Shown here in pieces: positions 7,172 to 16,056 of a stretch of DNA of 64,000 bases. The notes under the pieces are model-generated. The model worked only from the letters and a program-made list of their open reading frames with translations, searched no databases and was not told the DNA's origin. Both the position numbers and the translations under genes were made by a program. Where the stretch lies: assembly GCF_018131015.1 (NCBI RefSeq), contig NZ_JAFCJJ010000003.1, positions 310,001 through 374,000 on the forward strand, given 5' to 3'. The stretch's first letter is position 1, and each line of letters starts with the position of its first letter. This stretch comes from Bradyrhizobium diazoefficiens. Its GTDB lineage: Bacteria; Pseudomonadota; Alphaproteobacteria; Rhizobiales; Xanthobacteraceae.

Positions 7172-9916
7172 GTGAAAGGCTATCGGCCGCATATTCTTGT
7201 CGTGATCGCGCTGGCGGTCGTGCTGTCCACGGGATGGCACGGCGTGCTGCGCAACGCGCTCACCGATCTGCGGTTCGCCTGGCAAACGCGGCCGGCCAGC
7301 GGCGACGTTGTCGTGGTGGCGATCGACGCGCCCTCGATCGAACAGATCGGCGTGTGGCCCTGGCCGCGTCGACTGCATGCGGAGCTGTTGCGCAGGCTCG
7401 CGGATGCCGGCGCCCAGGGCGTGGCCCTTGACGTCGATTTCAGCTCGCCGTCCGATCCTGCGTCCGACGAGGCTTTCGCGAAGGCGCTCCAAGAGGTCGG
7501 TGGCTCGACGATCCTGCCATCCTTCAGGCAGCCCGCGCCGGCCGGAGGTGCGGTTCACATCAATCGCCCCTTGAAGCCGTTCAGCAACCAGTCCTGGCCG
7601 GCCATCGTCAATGTCGGTGTCGAGCAGGACGGCCTCGTTCGTCGCTATCCATTCGGCGAGATGCTCGGCGACTCCGCAGTGCCATCGATGGCCGTCGTGC
7701 TGGCCGGGCAAGACGTCAACCAGCGGCCGCCCTTCCTGATCGACTTCGGTATTCGCGCGGCATCCGTTCCCCGCGTCTCCTTTGCCGACGTGCTCCGCGG
7801 CAATCCCGCAACCCTGGACCGGCTCAGAGACAAGAAGGTCATTGTCGGCGCAACCGCGCTCGAGCTCGGCGACCGCTTCAGCGTTCCCAACGGCGGCATC
7901 GTCTCGGGCCCTGTCTTGCAGGCGCTCGCAGCGGAATCGATCCTCCAGCATCGCACCCTGCGCTGGACGTCCGACCTCGGCATGGTGTTCGGCATCGGCC
8001 TGCTCGGCCTCCTGATGATGATCTCGTGGCGCCGCCTCGCGCCGGGTGCCCGCGTTGCGATCCTGCTCGCGGCGGGCACGTTCGTCGAACTGGCCGCCAC
8101 CGTGGTCCAGGCGAACTTGCCGCTCGTCATCGACACATCGCTCTTCCACATCGCCATCGTCGCCTATCTCGCGGCGATTGCGCTCGACGAGATCGATTTT
8201 CGCAGCCTCCTTGGGCGCATCGCCGAGAGCCGCTTTCATCGTATCGCGATGTCGCTCGGCGACGGCCTGGTTTGCACCGACGAGGAACATCGGATCACGG
8301 TGTGGAATCCCGGCGCCAGCGCGATCTTCGGCTATGTTCCCGCCGAAATGATTGGCTGTCCATTTGAAGCCCTGTGCGCCGGGCCCGCCGACGGCCATAC
8401 GAAACCGTTCTCCATGGGCGATGCGGCGCGCCAGGCGCTGCTGGTGCCCGGCGGCGCCGTGGTCGTCGAATTCGAGGGCCGCCGCAAGAACGGCGAGACA
8501 TTTCCTGTCGAGGCGAGCTTCTCGGGCTGGCAGGGAACGGACGGCTTCCAGTACGGCGCGATCCTGCGCGATATCTCGGTTCGCAAGCGCGAGGCCGAGC
8601 GCGTCAGATATCTCGCCGAACATGACGCGCTGACGGGCCTTGCCAACCGCAACACGCTCCATGCTGGCCTGGTCGGTCTGATTGCCGCGGCAGAGCGGCG
8701 ATCGTCCGAGGTTGCGCTGCTGGTGCTCGGGCTCGACGGCTTCCAGCAGATCAACGACATGCTCGGGCACACGGCCGGCGACCTCGTGCTGCGGGCCGTC
8801 GCTGCGCGTCTAAGGACCGAATCGGGCCCGGCAGCGATCGTCGCCCGGCTCAGCGGCGACGAATTCGCCATCGCGCTCGATCGCGGCGAGACGGATGAGG
8901 CGGTGGCGGAGTTTGCCGAACGCATCGCACGCAGCTTCGAGACGCCGCTGGTGACGGGCACGCGCGAGCACCGCGTCAGGATGAGCGTTGGCGTCGCCAT
9001 GTATCCCGCGGGCGGGCACAACGCCGACGATCTCCTCAGCAACGGGCATCTCGCGCTGACCAAGGCAAAGATGACGCGGCGCGGCAGCCATGTGCTGTTC
9101 GAAAATGCGATCAGGCAGGAGCTTGAGTGCAGGCTCACGCTGGAGAGCGAACTTGCGCTCGCTGCAGATCGCGGCGAGTTCGAATTGTTCTACCAGCCCC
9201 AGGTCCGCCTCCTCGATGGCAGCCTGGTCGGAGCCGAAGCGCTGATCCGCTGGCGGCACCCGGCGCGCGGCTACGTCTCGCCCGGGGAGTTCATGCCGGT
9301 GGTCAACACCTCGGGGTTGTCCGAGCGGATCGCGAACTGGGTGATGGAGACTGCCTGCCAGCAGGCACGCAGTTGGGAACTGTCCGGCAGCAACGTGCGT
9401 GTCGCCATCAACCTTTCACCGTCGCAGCTTCGCTCCGGCGATCTGGCCCATTCCGTGGCCGTATTGCTCGCCGCGACGGGGCTGACGCCGTCGTTGCTCG
9501 AGCTCGAGGTGACCGAGGACATCCTGCTCCACGATGAAGCGCGTGTGCTCGACATGTTCAAGCGGATCCAGGATCTCGGCGTCCGCGTCCTGTTCGACGA
9601 TTTCGGCACCGGCTATGCGAGCTTGAGCTATCTGAAGAAGTTTCCGCTCGACGGCCTCAAGATCGACCGGTCGTTCGTCACCAATCTGCTTGCGGATTCC
9701 GATGACGCGGCGATCGTCGGCTCGACCATCGGTCTCAGCAAGCAGCTCGGCCTCATGGTCGTGGCCGAAGGTATCGAGAACCGCGCCACGGCCGACTTCC
9801 TCGTCAGCATGGGATGCGAGGAGGGGCAGGGCTATTTCTTCGGTCGGCCCATGCCGGCAGACGCGTTCGAGCGACAATTCCTCGCAGATCGCGGTGAAGT
9901 CGTCAGCGCGGCGTAA
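7172..9916 (+). CDS. CHASE2-PAS-GGDEF-EAL membrane protein (c-di-GMP turnover)
   Basis: A protein of about 914 residues: one N-terminal helix, an extracytoplasmic CHASE2 sensor (about 30-260), three membrane helices (about 265-345), a PAS domain (about 355-470), then GGDEF and EAL domains. The GGDEF signature reads SGDEF in RLSGDEFAIA, so cyclase activity is uncertain. The EAL domain keeps EALIRW, DDFGTGYASL, KIDRSFV and VAEGIE, so c-di-GMP phosphodiesterase activity is likely. The GTG at 7172 is preferred to that at 7157 because GGGAGG (7161-7166) is correctly spaced. It lies 59 bp after the FecR-domain gene and is probably co-transcribed with it. Confidence 0.85.
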   Translation: MKGYRPHILVVIALAVVLSTGWHGVLRNALTDLRFAWQTRPASGDVVVVAIDAPSIEQIGVWPWPRRLHAELLRRLADAGAQGVALDVDFSSPSDPASDEAFAKALQEVGGSTILPSFRQPAPAGGAVHINRPLKPFSNQSWPAIVNVGVEQDGLVRRYPFGEMLGDSAVPSMAVVLAGQDVNQRPPFLIDFGIRAASVPRVSFADVLRGNPATLDRLRDKKVIVGATALELGDRFSVPNGGIVSGPVLQALAAESILQHRTLRWTSDLGMVFGIGLLGLLMMISWRRLAPGARVAILLAAGTFVELAATVVQANLPLVIDTSLFHIAIVAYLAAIALDEIDFRSLLGRIAESRFHRIAMSLGDGLVCTDEEHRITVWNPGASAIFGYVPAEMIGCPFEALCAGPADGHTKPFSMGDAARQALLVPGGAVVVEFEGRRKNGETFPVEASFSGWQGTDGFQYGAILRDISVRKREAERVRYLAEHDALTGLANRNTLHAGLVGLIAAAERRSSEVALLVLGLDGFQQINDMLGHTAGDLVLRAVAARLRTESGPAAIVARLSGDEFAIALDRGETDEAVAEFAERIARSFETPLVTGTREHRVRMSVGVAMYPAGGHNADDLLSNGHLALTKAKMTRRGSHVLFENAIRQELECRLTLESELALAADRGEFELFYQPQVRLLDGSLVGAEALIRWRHPARGYVSPGEFMPVVNTSGLSERIANWVMETACQQARSWELSGSNVRVAINLSPSQLRSGDLAHSVAVLLAATGLTPSLLELEVTEDILLHDEARVLDMFKRIQDLGVRVLFDDFGTGYASLSYLKKFPLDGLKIDRSFVTNLLADSDDAAIVGSTIGLSKQLGLMVVAEGIENRATADFLVSMGCEEGQGYFFGRPMPADAFERQFLADRGEVVSAA

Positions 9917-9928
9917 GTTGGGCGAGCC

Positions 9929-10189
9929 CTAGCGCCGGCGCGCAACTGCAACGCCGAACAGGAAGGCGACGAACAGGCTCGCCAGCGGCGCCTCGCGCGT
10001 GATCGCCGCGACGGTCGCCAGGGGCCGTCCGGGTTTTCGGGCTTCCTCGACCGTATGCGTGAGGCGATCGACTGCGGCGCGCAAGCCGCCGGCGACCTCG
10101 CCGATGGTGCGGGATACGTCGGATGCGGCGTCGATGGCGCGTTCGGCCATGCCGGGCTGGGTATTGGGCTGCGGGATTTCCGTGCTCAA
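9929..10189 (-). CDS. Small membrane-anchored protein, TTG start
   Basis: An 86-residue protein beginning MSTEIPQPNTQPGMAERA. A helical middle (DAASDVSRTIGEVAGGLRAAVD) leads to a C-terminal hydrophobic segment ending in VAVARRR. The layout resembles ElaB/DUF883-type tail-anchored proteins but the match is loose. The start is inferred to be the TTG at 10187-10189 because AGGAGG (10198-10203) lies 8 nt upstream, a much better site than any ATG further out. It converges with the c-di-GMP gene. Confidence 0.65.
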   Translation of the reverse strand: MSTEIPQPNTQPGMAERAIDAASDVSRTIGEVAGGLRAAVDRLTHTVEEARKPGRPLATVAAITREAPLASLFVAFLFGVAVARRR

Positions 10190-10227
10190 GCGCGCGACCT
10201 CCTGGCCTGACGAAAATTGAGACCGGC

Positions 10228-10318
10228 ACCTTTGGCTATCCGCGCGTGCGCTCGTTTTGAACAGCGGGTCGTAAGACCTTTGGCTATCCGCGACAGGCGC
10301 CGTTTTGAACGGCGGGTG
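10228..10318 (+). repeat. Imperfect 48-bp direct repeat, two copies
   Basis: ACCTTTGGCTATCCGCG occurs at 10228-10244 and again at 10276-10292. Each is followed at the same distance by CGTTTTGAAC-GCGGGT (10253-10270 and 10301-10317). The copies lie in the divergent gap between the small membrane protein and arginase, so they may be a duplicated regulatory segment. Confidence 0.6.
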
Positions 10319-10467
10319 CCGGCCTTGCAATGGAAATGCGGCGCGCGGGATTTTGTTCCGACGCTGGCTCGCGCAACGGCGCGCGCGGGACACCGTGAAA
10401 CGACGGATACGAATCTCTGTTAGGCTGCCACATCCAGGCTCAACCCTGCTCATACCGGGAGATTGCC

Positions 10468-11445
10468 GTGACCGTTCGGACCATGACGGATCGAGCCCGG
10501 CGTATTGCCCTGCTAGGTGCGCCCATCGACATGGGGGCTTCGCAGCGCGGCAACCTGATGGGACCTGCGGCGCTTCGCACGGCCGGCCTCGTAGCGCTGC
10601 TCGAGAGCCTGGATTTCGAGGTCGTCGACTATGGCGATCTTTCGGTGGCCGACGTCACGGATCTGGTCGACCGTCCGCCGGAGAAAGCCAATTATTACCG
10701 GGAAATCCAGCGCTGGACGCGCGTGCTCGGCCGCCGCGGCTATGAGATTGCGAAGACGGGCGCCATTCCGATTTTCCTTGGCGGCGATCACACGCTGTCG
10801 ATGGGTTCGGTCAATGCCATGGCGCGGCATTGGCGGGAGCAGGGGCGCGAACTGTTCGTGCTCTGGCTCGACGCGCATGCCGACTACAACACCCCGGAGA
10901 CGACCATCACGGCCAACATGCACGGCATGTCGGCGGCGTTTCTGTGCGGCGAACCTGGCCTCGACGGGCTGCTCGGTGATGATCCGCGCGCCTCGATCCA
11001 TCCTGAAAGGCTCGACCTGTTCGGGACGCGTTCGATCGACAAGCTCGAAAAGGAGTTGATGCAGACACGCAGGGTCAGGATCGTGGACATGCGTCAGATC
11101 GACGAATTCGGCGTTGCCGTGCTGATACGCCGTGTCATCGAGCGCGTCAGGGCAGCCGATGGCGTGCTGCATGTGAGCTTCGATGTCGATTTCCTCGACC
11201 CCAGCGTCGCCCCGGGCGTCGGCACGACGGTGCCCGGCGGGGCGACCTATCGCGAGGCGCACCTGATCATGGAACTGCTCCACGATTCCGGTGTGGTGCG
11301 GTCGGTCGACATCGTCGAACTCAATCCATTCCTCGACGAGCGCGGCCGCACCGCACGCACCGCGGTCGAACTGATCGGCAGCCTGTTCGGTCAGCAGATC
11401 ACCGACCGTCCGACTCCGAGCAACGCAATCGAGCCGGGTGAGTGA
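10468..11445 (+). CDS. rocF: Arginase
   Basis: A 325-residue ureohydrolase that cleaves L-arginine to ornithine and urea using two manganese ions. The metal-binding motifs are intact: GGDHTLS (about residue 105), DAHADYN (about 133), and SFDVDFLDPS with PGGATYRE (about 235-265). An N-terminal IALLGAPIDMGA is typical of arginase rather than agmatinase. Length is normal for the family. The start is the GTG at 10468; an in-frame ATG follows at codon 6. It stands alone downstream of the 48-bp repeat. Confidence 0.9.
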   Translation: MTVRTMTDRARRIALLGAPIDMGASQRGNLMGPAALRTAGLVALLESLDFEVVDYGDLSVADVTDLVDRPPEKANYYREIQRWTRVLGRRGYEIAKTGAIPIFLGGDHTLSMGSVNAMARHWREQGRELFVLWLDAHADYNTPETTITANMHGMSAAFLCGEPGLDGLLGDDPRASIHPERLDLFGTRSIDKLEKELMQTRRVRIVDMRQIDEFGVAVLIRRVIERVRAADGVLHVSFDVDFLDPSVAPGVGTTVPGGATYREAHLIMELLHDSGVVRSVDIVELNPFLDERGRTARTAVELIGSLFGQQITDRPTPSNAIEPGE

Positions 11446-11548
11446 GGCGTCGGCGAGTTCCCGCGCGTTGGTCCTGACTGACTTCGCCGGAACCCGACGG
11501 GAGGGGATTGAATTGTCCCCTGACAGGAAACGAGTGCGGGATTCGTCA

Positions 11549-11833
11549 ATGGCAACAGGTCGTTTCGCAAGCTCCATGCACATAGCGTTTCGCCATCCCG
11601 GCGTTATCGCGCTGGTCGTGGCCGGCGTGACGATTGCGGCGATGCTCCTGGTCGACCACGGTCCGTGGAGCCGCGCCAAGACCCAGCCGGCCCATGTCGC
11701 GATGTATGCCACCACGGGTGAGGCCGCGCACGCCGCAGGCGCCAAGGTGCTTCCGACCGAGCCTAAATCTCCGGTCGAGCCGGAGCGGCCGGGGCCCAAG
11801 ACGTCCCCGACCGTCAATCCCGTGACGCCTTAG
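11549..11833 (+). CDS. Small single-span membrane protein
   Basis: A protein of about 94 residues with one membrane helix (VIALVVAGVTIAAMLLV) and a Pro/Lys/Glu-rich C-terminal tail. The helix is followed by DHGPWSRAKTQPAHV, suggesting a small inner-membrane protein with a periplasmic tail. The frame is open upstream to 11438, overlapping arginase; the ATG at 11549 is chosen because it opens just before the helix, though its ribosome binding site is weak. Function unknown. Confidence 0.5.
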   Translation: MATGRFASSMHIAFRHPGVIALVVAGVTIAAMLLVDHGPWSRAKTQPAHVAMYATTGEAAHAAGAKVLPTEPKSPVEPERPGPKTSPTVNPVTP

Positions 11834-11850
11834 GCGCCAGCTTTTGGGCG

Positions 11851-13065
11851 TCAGCTCTTGCGGCTGTAGTTGAGGAGGCCACCGCTTGTTTTGGGCGGAT
11901 GGGCGCGAAGCGCTTCCTCGTTGGGTTCAGTGCCCCAGCCGGGTCGATCCGGAATGACCAGATGGCCGTTCTGGATCTCCGGCTCGTGCGTGAACAATTC
12001 GCGATCCCAGGCGAGACGGTCGATGTCGATCTCCATGATGCGCAGGTTCGGCACCGCGGCGCAGAAATGCGCGTTCATCATCGAGCAGAGATGGCCGTAG
12101 AAATTATGCGGCGCGACGTTGACCTCGAAGGCTTCCGCGGCCGATGCGATCTTCATGGATTGCCAAACCCCGTTCCACGGCGTGTCGATGATCGCGACGT
12201 CCATCGCCTGCTCGCGGAAATAGGGCAGAAACTCGCGCAGGCCGAGCAGCGTCTCGCAGGACGAGATCGGGTGCGGGCTCTGCCTCCTTATGTAGCCCAG
12301 CGCCTCCGGGTTGAAGCTGTCGATCTCGATCCAGAACATGTCGAGGTCGGCGATGGTGCGCAGGATCTTGAGGTAGCCCTCGGTCTTGGCGTTGAAGTTG
12401 CAGTCGAGCAGGATGTCGACGTCCGGACCCGCACCTTCGCGGATCGCCTCGAGGTGCATGCGCAAGTCGCGCAGGACCTTGCGGTCGACGTTGATTTCGG
12501 GCGCAAAGGGTGAGCCGAAGCCGGGACGCCAGCCGGTCGGCTTGCCGTTGTCGTAGGAGAAGATGTTGGTCTTGAGCGCGGTGAACTTCTTCTCGCGCAC
12601 CTCGCGTCCGATCGCCTTGACGCCGTCAAGGTCTTCGATCGGCGGCTTGTACCAGGACGGGTGATTGATCCGCCAGGTTGCGCAGTGCGACCAGTAGACC
12701 CTGACCCGGTCGCGGATCTTGCCGCCGAGAAGCTCGTAGCAGGGCACGCCGAGCAGCTTCGCCTTGGCATCGAGCAGGGCGTTCTCGATCGCGCCGAGCG
12801 CCTGCGCCACCACGCCGCCGGCCGCGGGCCGCGTCGCAGCGAACAATTCGGCATGGATGCGCTCGTGCTGGAACACGTTCTGTCCGATGACGCGCGCGGA
12901 AAGGCGCTGGATCGCGGCCCCGACGCCGGGCGAACCAAAACCCTCGTCGAACTCGCTCCAGCCGACCACGCCGTCCTCGGTCGTCACCTTGACGAAGTGG
13001 TAGTTTCTCCAGCCGGCGTCGCAGGCGAGGATTTCGAGACCTGTTGCCTTCGATGATTTTGTCAT
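11851..13065 (-). CDS. Mandelate racemase/muconate lactonizing family enzyme
   Basis: A 404-residue enolase-superfamily protein: an N-terminal capping domain, then a TIM barrel. Visible barrel residues are KTN after FTAL (catalytic Lys region), LLDCNFN and WIEIDSFNPE (Mg2+-binding Asp and Glu), SSCETLLG (third acidic ligand) and a late APHNFYGH with His. These enzymes abstract the proton alpha to a carboxylate, often to dehydrate sugar acids; the substrate here cannot be assigned. The ATG at 13065 follows a GGGA ribosome binding site. It converges with the small membrane protein gene. Confidence 0.8.
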   Translation of the reverse strand: MTKSSKATGLEILACDAGWRNYHFVKVTTEDGVVGWSEFDEGFGSPGVGAAIQRLSARVIGQNVFQHERIHAELFAATRPAAGGVVAQALGAIENALLDAKAKLLGVPCYELLGGKIRDRVRVYWSHCATWRINHPSWYKPPIEDLDGVKAIGREVREKKFTALKTNIFSYDNGKPTGWRPGFGSPFAPEINVDRKVLRDLRMHLEAIREGAGPDVDILLDCNFNAKTEGYLKILRTIADLDMFWIEIDSFNPEALGYIRRQSPHPISSCETLLGLREFLPYFREQAMDVAIIDTPWNGVWQSMKIASAAEAFEVNVAPHNFYGHLCSMMNAHFCAAVPNLRIMEIDIDRLAWDRELFTHEPEIQNGHLVIPDRPGWGTEPNEEALRAHPPKTSGGLLNYSRKS

Positions 13066-13287
13066 GTCGCTCCCTGTCGTCCGACCGGCATTATTGATCT
13101 TGTGGCCGGCCGCAAGCCTGACCCCAGCTCCAATTGTTAGGCTAACCATCGATCGGCGTGAAGCCTGCGGGAGGGGGCGATGGCGCCCGTCTTTGGGTCG
13201 TTTCTCTGCGAAACCCCGTAGTTTCCGGTGGGGAAAAAACCCGAAATCTGACGTTTTTGGCCACGATCGGCGTTAGACGTACCGGCC

Positions 13288-13398
13288 ATGAAAATCGTGG
13301 CCATGATCTCGATTCTGGCGTTGCTCGCGATGAGCGGGGCCGCCATTTCGGACCAGCTTCTGACCGTCGAACAGCATGTCGCGGCAGCGGCGGAGTAA
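13288..13398 (+). CDS. Tiny hydrophobic protein (36 aa)
   Basis: A 36-residue ORF, MKIVAMISILALLAMSG... to the TAA at 13396, whose N-terminal half is one hydrophobic helix or signal peptide. It is the first of a row of tiny ORFs in the same direction. No function assigned; real translation is plausible but unproven. Confidence 0.4.
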   Translation: MKIVAMISILALLAMSGAAISDQLLTVEQHVAAAAE

Positions 13399-13440
13399 CG
13401 CCACGGGCGAGGCGCTTTGCCTTCAAGGGGAATGACAACG

Positions 13441-13542
13441 ATGCTTTCGTTAGACCAGTTCCTGCGTTTCATCAGCGTGCCGGCCGTGATCGCGGCCTTC
13501 ATCATCGCCTCGCAGATCTCGGCGGCGCTGTCGCCGGTGTAA
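13441..13542 (+). CDS. Tiny hydrophobic protein (33 aa)
   Basis: A 33-residue ORF (MLSLDQFLRFISVPAVIAAF...) with one probable membrane helix. AAGGGG about 10 nt before the ATG is an acceptable ribosome binding site. It follows the previous tiny ORF by 42 bp and may share its transcript. Confidence 0.45.
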   Translation: MLSLDQFLRFISVPAVIAAFIIASQISAALSPV

Positions 13543-13607
13543 GCTCCGCGCGTCGCCGCCTCGGCGGAGTGCGAACCAGCCGTTTTTCCGATTTGGCGAA
13601 ATACCGC

Positions 13608-13695
13608 TTGACGCGTCGGGCAAAACACCTGTATAAGACTATCATCGCAAGAAAAGTCGATGGCCCGCGCCGGCACCGGTCGTGGGCCTTTCCTT
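13608..13695 (+). ncRNA. Promoter-terminator repeat, copy A (possible small RNA)
   Basis: TTGACG (13608-13613), an 18-base spacer holding CGTCGGGCAAAACACCTG, and TATAAG (13632-13637) make a good housekeeping-type promoter. About 50 nt downstream is a hairpin (13662-13688, GGCCCGCG with CGTGGGCC) followed by TTTCCTT. The conserved ATCATCGCAA lies at the predicted RNA start. The gap 13543-13896 holds no other recognisable feature. Confidence 0.5.
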
Positions 13696-13896
13696 GCGGG
13701 GGCTCTCCTTGCGGGCCTGTTACTCACGACGCGCGGTTAGGAACCGAACTCGGCCGGGCGCGTTGCGATGCCGCTTCATGCCTGTCCCAACCTGCGCCGA
13801 AGCGTTCGGCCCCAACGTGCCCGCGGCCTGGACGGTTCGCTCGCGACGGCTTCGCTCTTGAAGGCCTGGGACATGGCCGACCCGGAGGGATCGTAC

Positions 13897-13986
13897 ATGG
13901 CTGCCGACATGGTTCTCAAACTTGCCGTTATCGCCCTGTTTCTCTTCTCCGCGGTGCTCGCCTCCATGCTCTGGCTGAGCGTGTGA
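13897..13986 (+). CDS. Tiny membrane protein (29 aa)
   Basis: A 29-residue ORF (MAADMVLKLAVIALFLFSAV...) that is essentially one membrane helix. GGAGGG at 13884-13889, 7 nt before the ATG, is a strong ribosome binding site and the main reason to believe in this ORF. The same frame is open upstream to 13768, but that part looks non-coding. Confidence 0.5.
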   Translation: MAADMVLKLAVIALFLFSAVLASMLWLSV

Positions 13987-14001
13987 GCGGGGCCACGGGG
14001 C

Positions 14002-14187
14002 CTATTTGACGCTGACGAACATGCCCCAGGCGGCGGCCAGCGCTGCGCCCGCGAAAACGAGCACGGGGCTCTGGCAGAACGTGCCGCCATAGGAGCAGAC
14101 GTCCGCGCCGAACTGGCCGAGCTCGTGACGGCTCGCCGAGTAGAACAGTCCCGACAGTCCCAGCAATAACGCGGCGACGTAGTACAT
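14002..14187 (-). CDS. Small two-helix membrane protein
   Basis: A 61-residue protein (MYYVAALLLGLSGLFYSASR...) with two predicted membrane helices joined by a loop with two cysteines (VCSYGGTFCQSP). GAGGAG about 8 nt upstream of the ATG at 14187 supports the start. Its promoter region overlaps the diverged repeat copy D on the other strand. Function unknown. Confidence 0.6.
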   Translation of the reverse strand: MYYVAALLLGLSGLFYSASRHELGQFGADVCSYGGTFCQSPVLVFAGAALAAAWGMFVSVK

Positions 14188-14276
14188 CGCAGATCTCCTC
14201 GAGAAACGAAGATGTGCCAGCGTGGCGCGAACTGATTTCATTCCGCCGAATCCGGGTCGTCGCATTCGAATAAAGT

Positions 14277-14306
14277 TTGACCGGTCCGGCAAAACGCTGG
14301 CAAATT
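14277..14306 (+). promoter_or_regulatory. Diverged promoter-like repeat, copy D
   Basis: TTGACC (14277-14282), an 18-base spacer with GGTCCGGCAAAACGCTGG, then CAAATT and GGCATCCTCGCAA. It aligns over its full length with the three other copies, but no terminator hairpin follows. It could be the promoter of the lipase-like gene that starts here. Confidence 0.4.
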
Positions 14307-16056
14307 GGCATCCTCGCAATCACGCGCGCTTGCAGCGTGTGGCGGCCTTCTGGAGTGGAAGGAGGCGCAGACGAGCGAAGCTGTCACAGACGAAACTCCC
14401 GCGGATGGAGCTCGCAAGGAAACCGTGCTCGTCGTGCACGGCACCTGGGCGGCGCCCAGGGCCGACAAGGCGCGATGGCACCAGCCGTGCGAGGATGTCG
14501 CCGCGAGCAGCGACTTCATCTCCAGGCTCGACGCCGAGCTGAAGAAGCGCGGCTCGCCGGCGCGATGCTGGGCGCATTGCAGCGGGGATCATCCGCCGTT
14601 CCACTGGTCCGGCGGCAACAGCTGGATCGAACGGACGCATGCCGCCGTGCTGCTGGCGGAGGAGATCGCCCGGTTGAAGAATGCCGGCTGGCTCTGTCAT
14701 GTCGTCGCGCACAGCCATGGCGGCAACGTCGCGGTGGAGGCGTTGAACCAGGTCACGACGCACGCCGGCACGGCTGCCCCGGCCGGAAGGCTGGTGACGC
14801 TGGGGACGCCGTTCCTGGATGCGATGGCGCCCATCGTGTGGCGAGCCGACCTCCGGAAGCGGGTTCTGAGGATTCTCTACATTGCTGTGACCATGGTGGC
14901 GATCCTTGCGGAAATCGTTGGTCCAGCGGTGTGGTATTGGGAAGACAGCAGCCCCGGGCTTGAGAAAGCCAGGGAAATCCTCACCATCCTCGTGCCGTCG
15001 GCGCTGATCATCGCCTTCTCCTATTTTGTGCTCCGGCCCTGGCTGCTTCGCAAGGCCGAAGTCAGAAAGCGCAATGCCTTTCAGGGGCCTCGCGCCGAAA
15101 TGCCCTCGGGCCTTTTGGACGATTTCGCCGAAATGGCTTTGCGCAACGTCAAGGGAGCGTCCGCCCGGATGCCGCTGCAGACCTCCCTGCTCGCGATCGG
15201 CAGCTCCCTGGACGAGGCCTGGCAGGTCCTGCACCATCTGCGGAGCCTCGACAATCCGCTGGCCATCAAAAAGAGCCTGTTGCGGTACGTGCTGGGCGCG
15301 ATGCGGTCGCACATGTCGCAAGGCGCCGAGATCGCCCGCATCCATGGCGCCAGGTCGTACGGCGACTTGGGAAAAAGCAGGAAGCTGATGCTGGTGCTGC
15401 TGTTCTTTCTTTGCTTCTGCGCACTTCTGACAATGCCTGCATTCTATTACGGTGCCAGCGCGCGGGGTTTCCGGAATTTCGACTCGTTCGCGTTCTTGTT
15501 GGTGCTTGTCATGCCACCCTTTGCCGCGGTGACGATCTCGCAAACCTATGGACCGGAATTTCTTTCCGCCTTCCTGGCGCCCTTCCGTTGGATCGCCCGC
15601 GCGATCGGCGCCTTCGTCGCCATCCCCGCCTTCGCGACCACGTATTTTGTCCGCCGCAAAAGCTGGTCGGTGCTGCTGGCGATGGCGCTGGGAATGGAAG
15701 GCTATCGTTTCCCGCTTCCGGCCGTCGCGCAATCGCCGGCCAACTTTCCGAAGGCATTCGTCACCTACGAGGACATGCCGGCGGCCGCGGAAGCGCGCGC
15801 CATGGAGAGGCGAAATGCCTGGATTGGCCGACATCTTGGCGGCGTCTCGCAGACCTTCGCCAAGCTGGTGATATCGCCGGCCGACATGTCGCTGCTGCTC
15901 GCCACGATCGAAGAGGATCAGTCGCTGATCCACGCCGCCTACTACACGGATGACGACTGCATTGCACGGATCGCGGACTGGATCGCAGGTGTCGGAGGGG
16001 ACGGGACGCAAGCCGCCATGATGCCGGGGCAACCGGTTTCGGAGGTCCGCGGTTGA
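14305..16056 (+). CDS. Membrane-anchored lipase-like alpha/beta-hydrolase
   Basis: A protein of up to 583 residues. The N-terminal third is an alpha/beta-hydrolase: VVHGTWA near the start, the nucleophile elbow HVVAHSHGGN at about residues 133-142, then VTLGTPF. At least four membrane helices follow (about 192-212, 231-249, 355-375, 395-412), with a soluble C-terminal region. This layout, a cytoplasmic lipase-like domain ahead of a membrane region, is unusual. The upstream boundary is uncertain: TTG 14305 overlaps the -10 of repeat copy D, and GTG 14425 after AAGGA is an alternative. The downstream gene overlaps its stop codon by 4 nt. Confidence 0.65.
   Translation: MASSQSRALAACGGLLEWKEAQTSEAVTDETPADGARKETVLVVHGTWAAPRADKARWHQPCEDVAASSDFISRLDAELKKRGSPARCWAHCSGDHPPFHWSGGNSWIERTHAAVLLAEEIARLKNAGWLCHVVAHSHGGNVAVEALNQVTTHAGTAAPAGRLVTLGTPFLDAMAPIVWRADLRKRVLRILYIAVTMVAILAEIVGPAVWYWEDSSPGLEKAREILTILVPSALIIAFSYFVLRPWLLRKAEVRKRNAFQGPRAEMPSGLLDDFAEMALRNVKGASARMPLQTSLLAIGSSLDEAWQVLHHLRSLDNPLAIKKSLLRYVLGAMRSHMSQGAEIARIHGARSYGDLGKSRKLMLVLLFFLCFCALLTMPAFYYGASARGFRNFDSFAFLLVLVMPPFAAVTISQTYGPEFLSAFLAPFRWIARAIGAFVAIPAFATTYFVRRKSWSVLLAMALGMEGYRFPLPAVAQSPANFPKAFVTYEDMPAAAEARAMERRNAWIGRHLGGVSQTFAKLVISPADMSLLLATIEEDQSLIHAAYYTDDDCIARIADWIAGVGGDGTQAAMMPGQPVSEVRG

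Noticed and set aside
6572..8770. A 732-codon open frame on the minus strand across the FecR and CHASE2 genes
   Set aside because: It is antisense to two well-supported genes, has long Pro/Leu runs created by the Gly-Asn repeat, and has no domain of its own. GC-rich codon bias explains the open frame.
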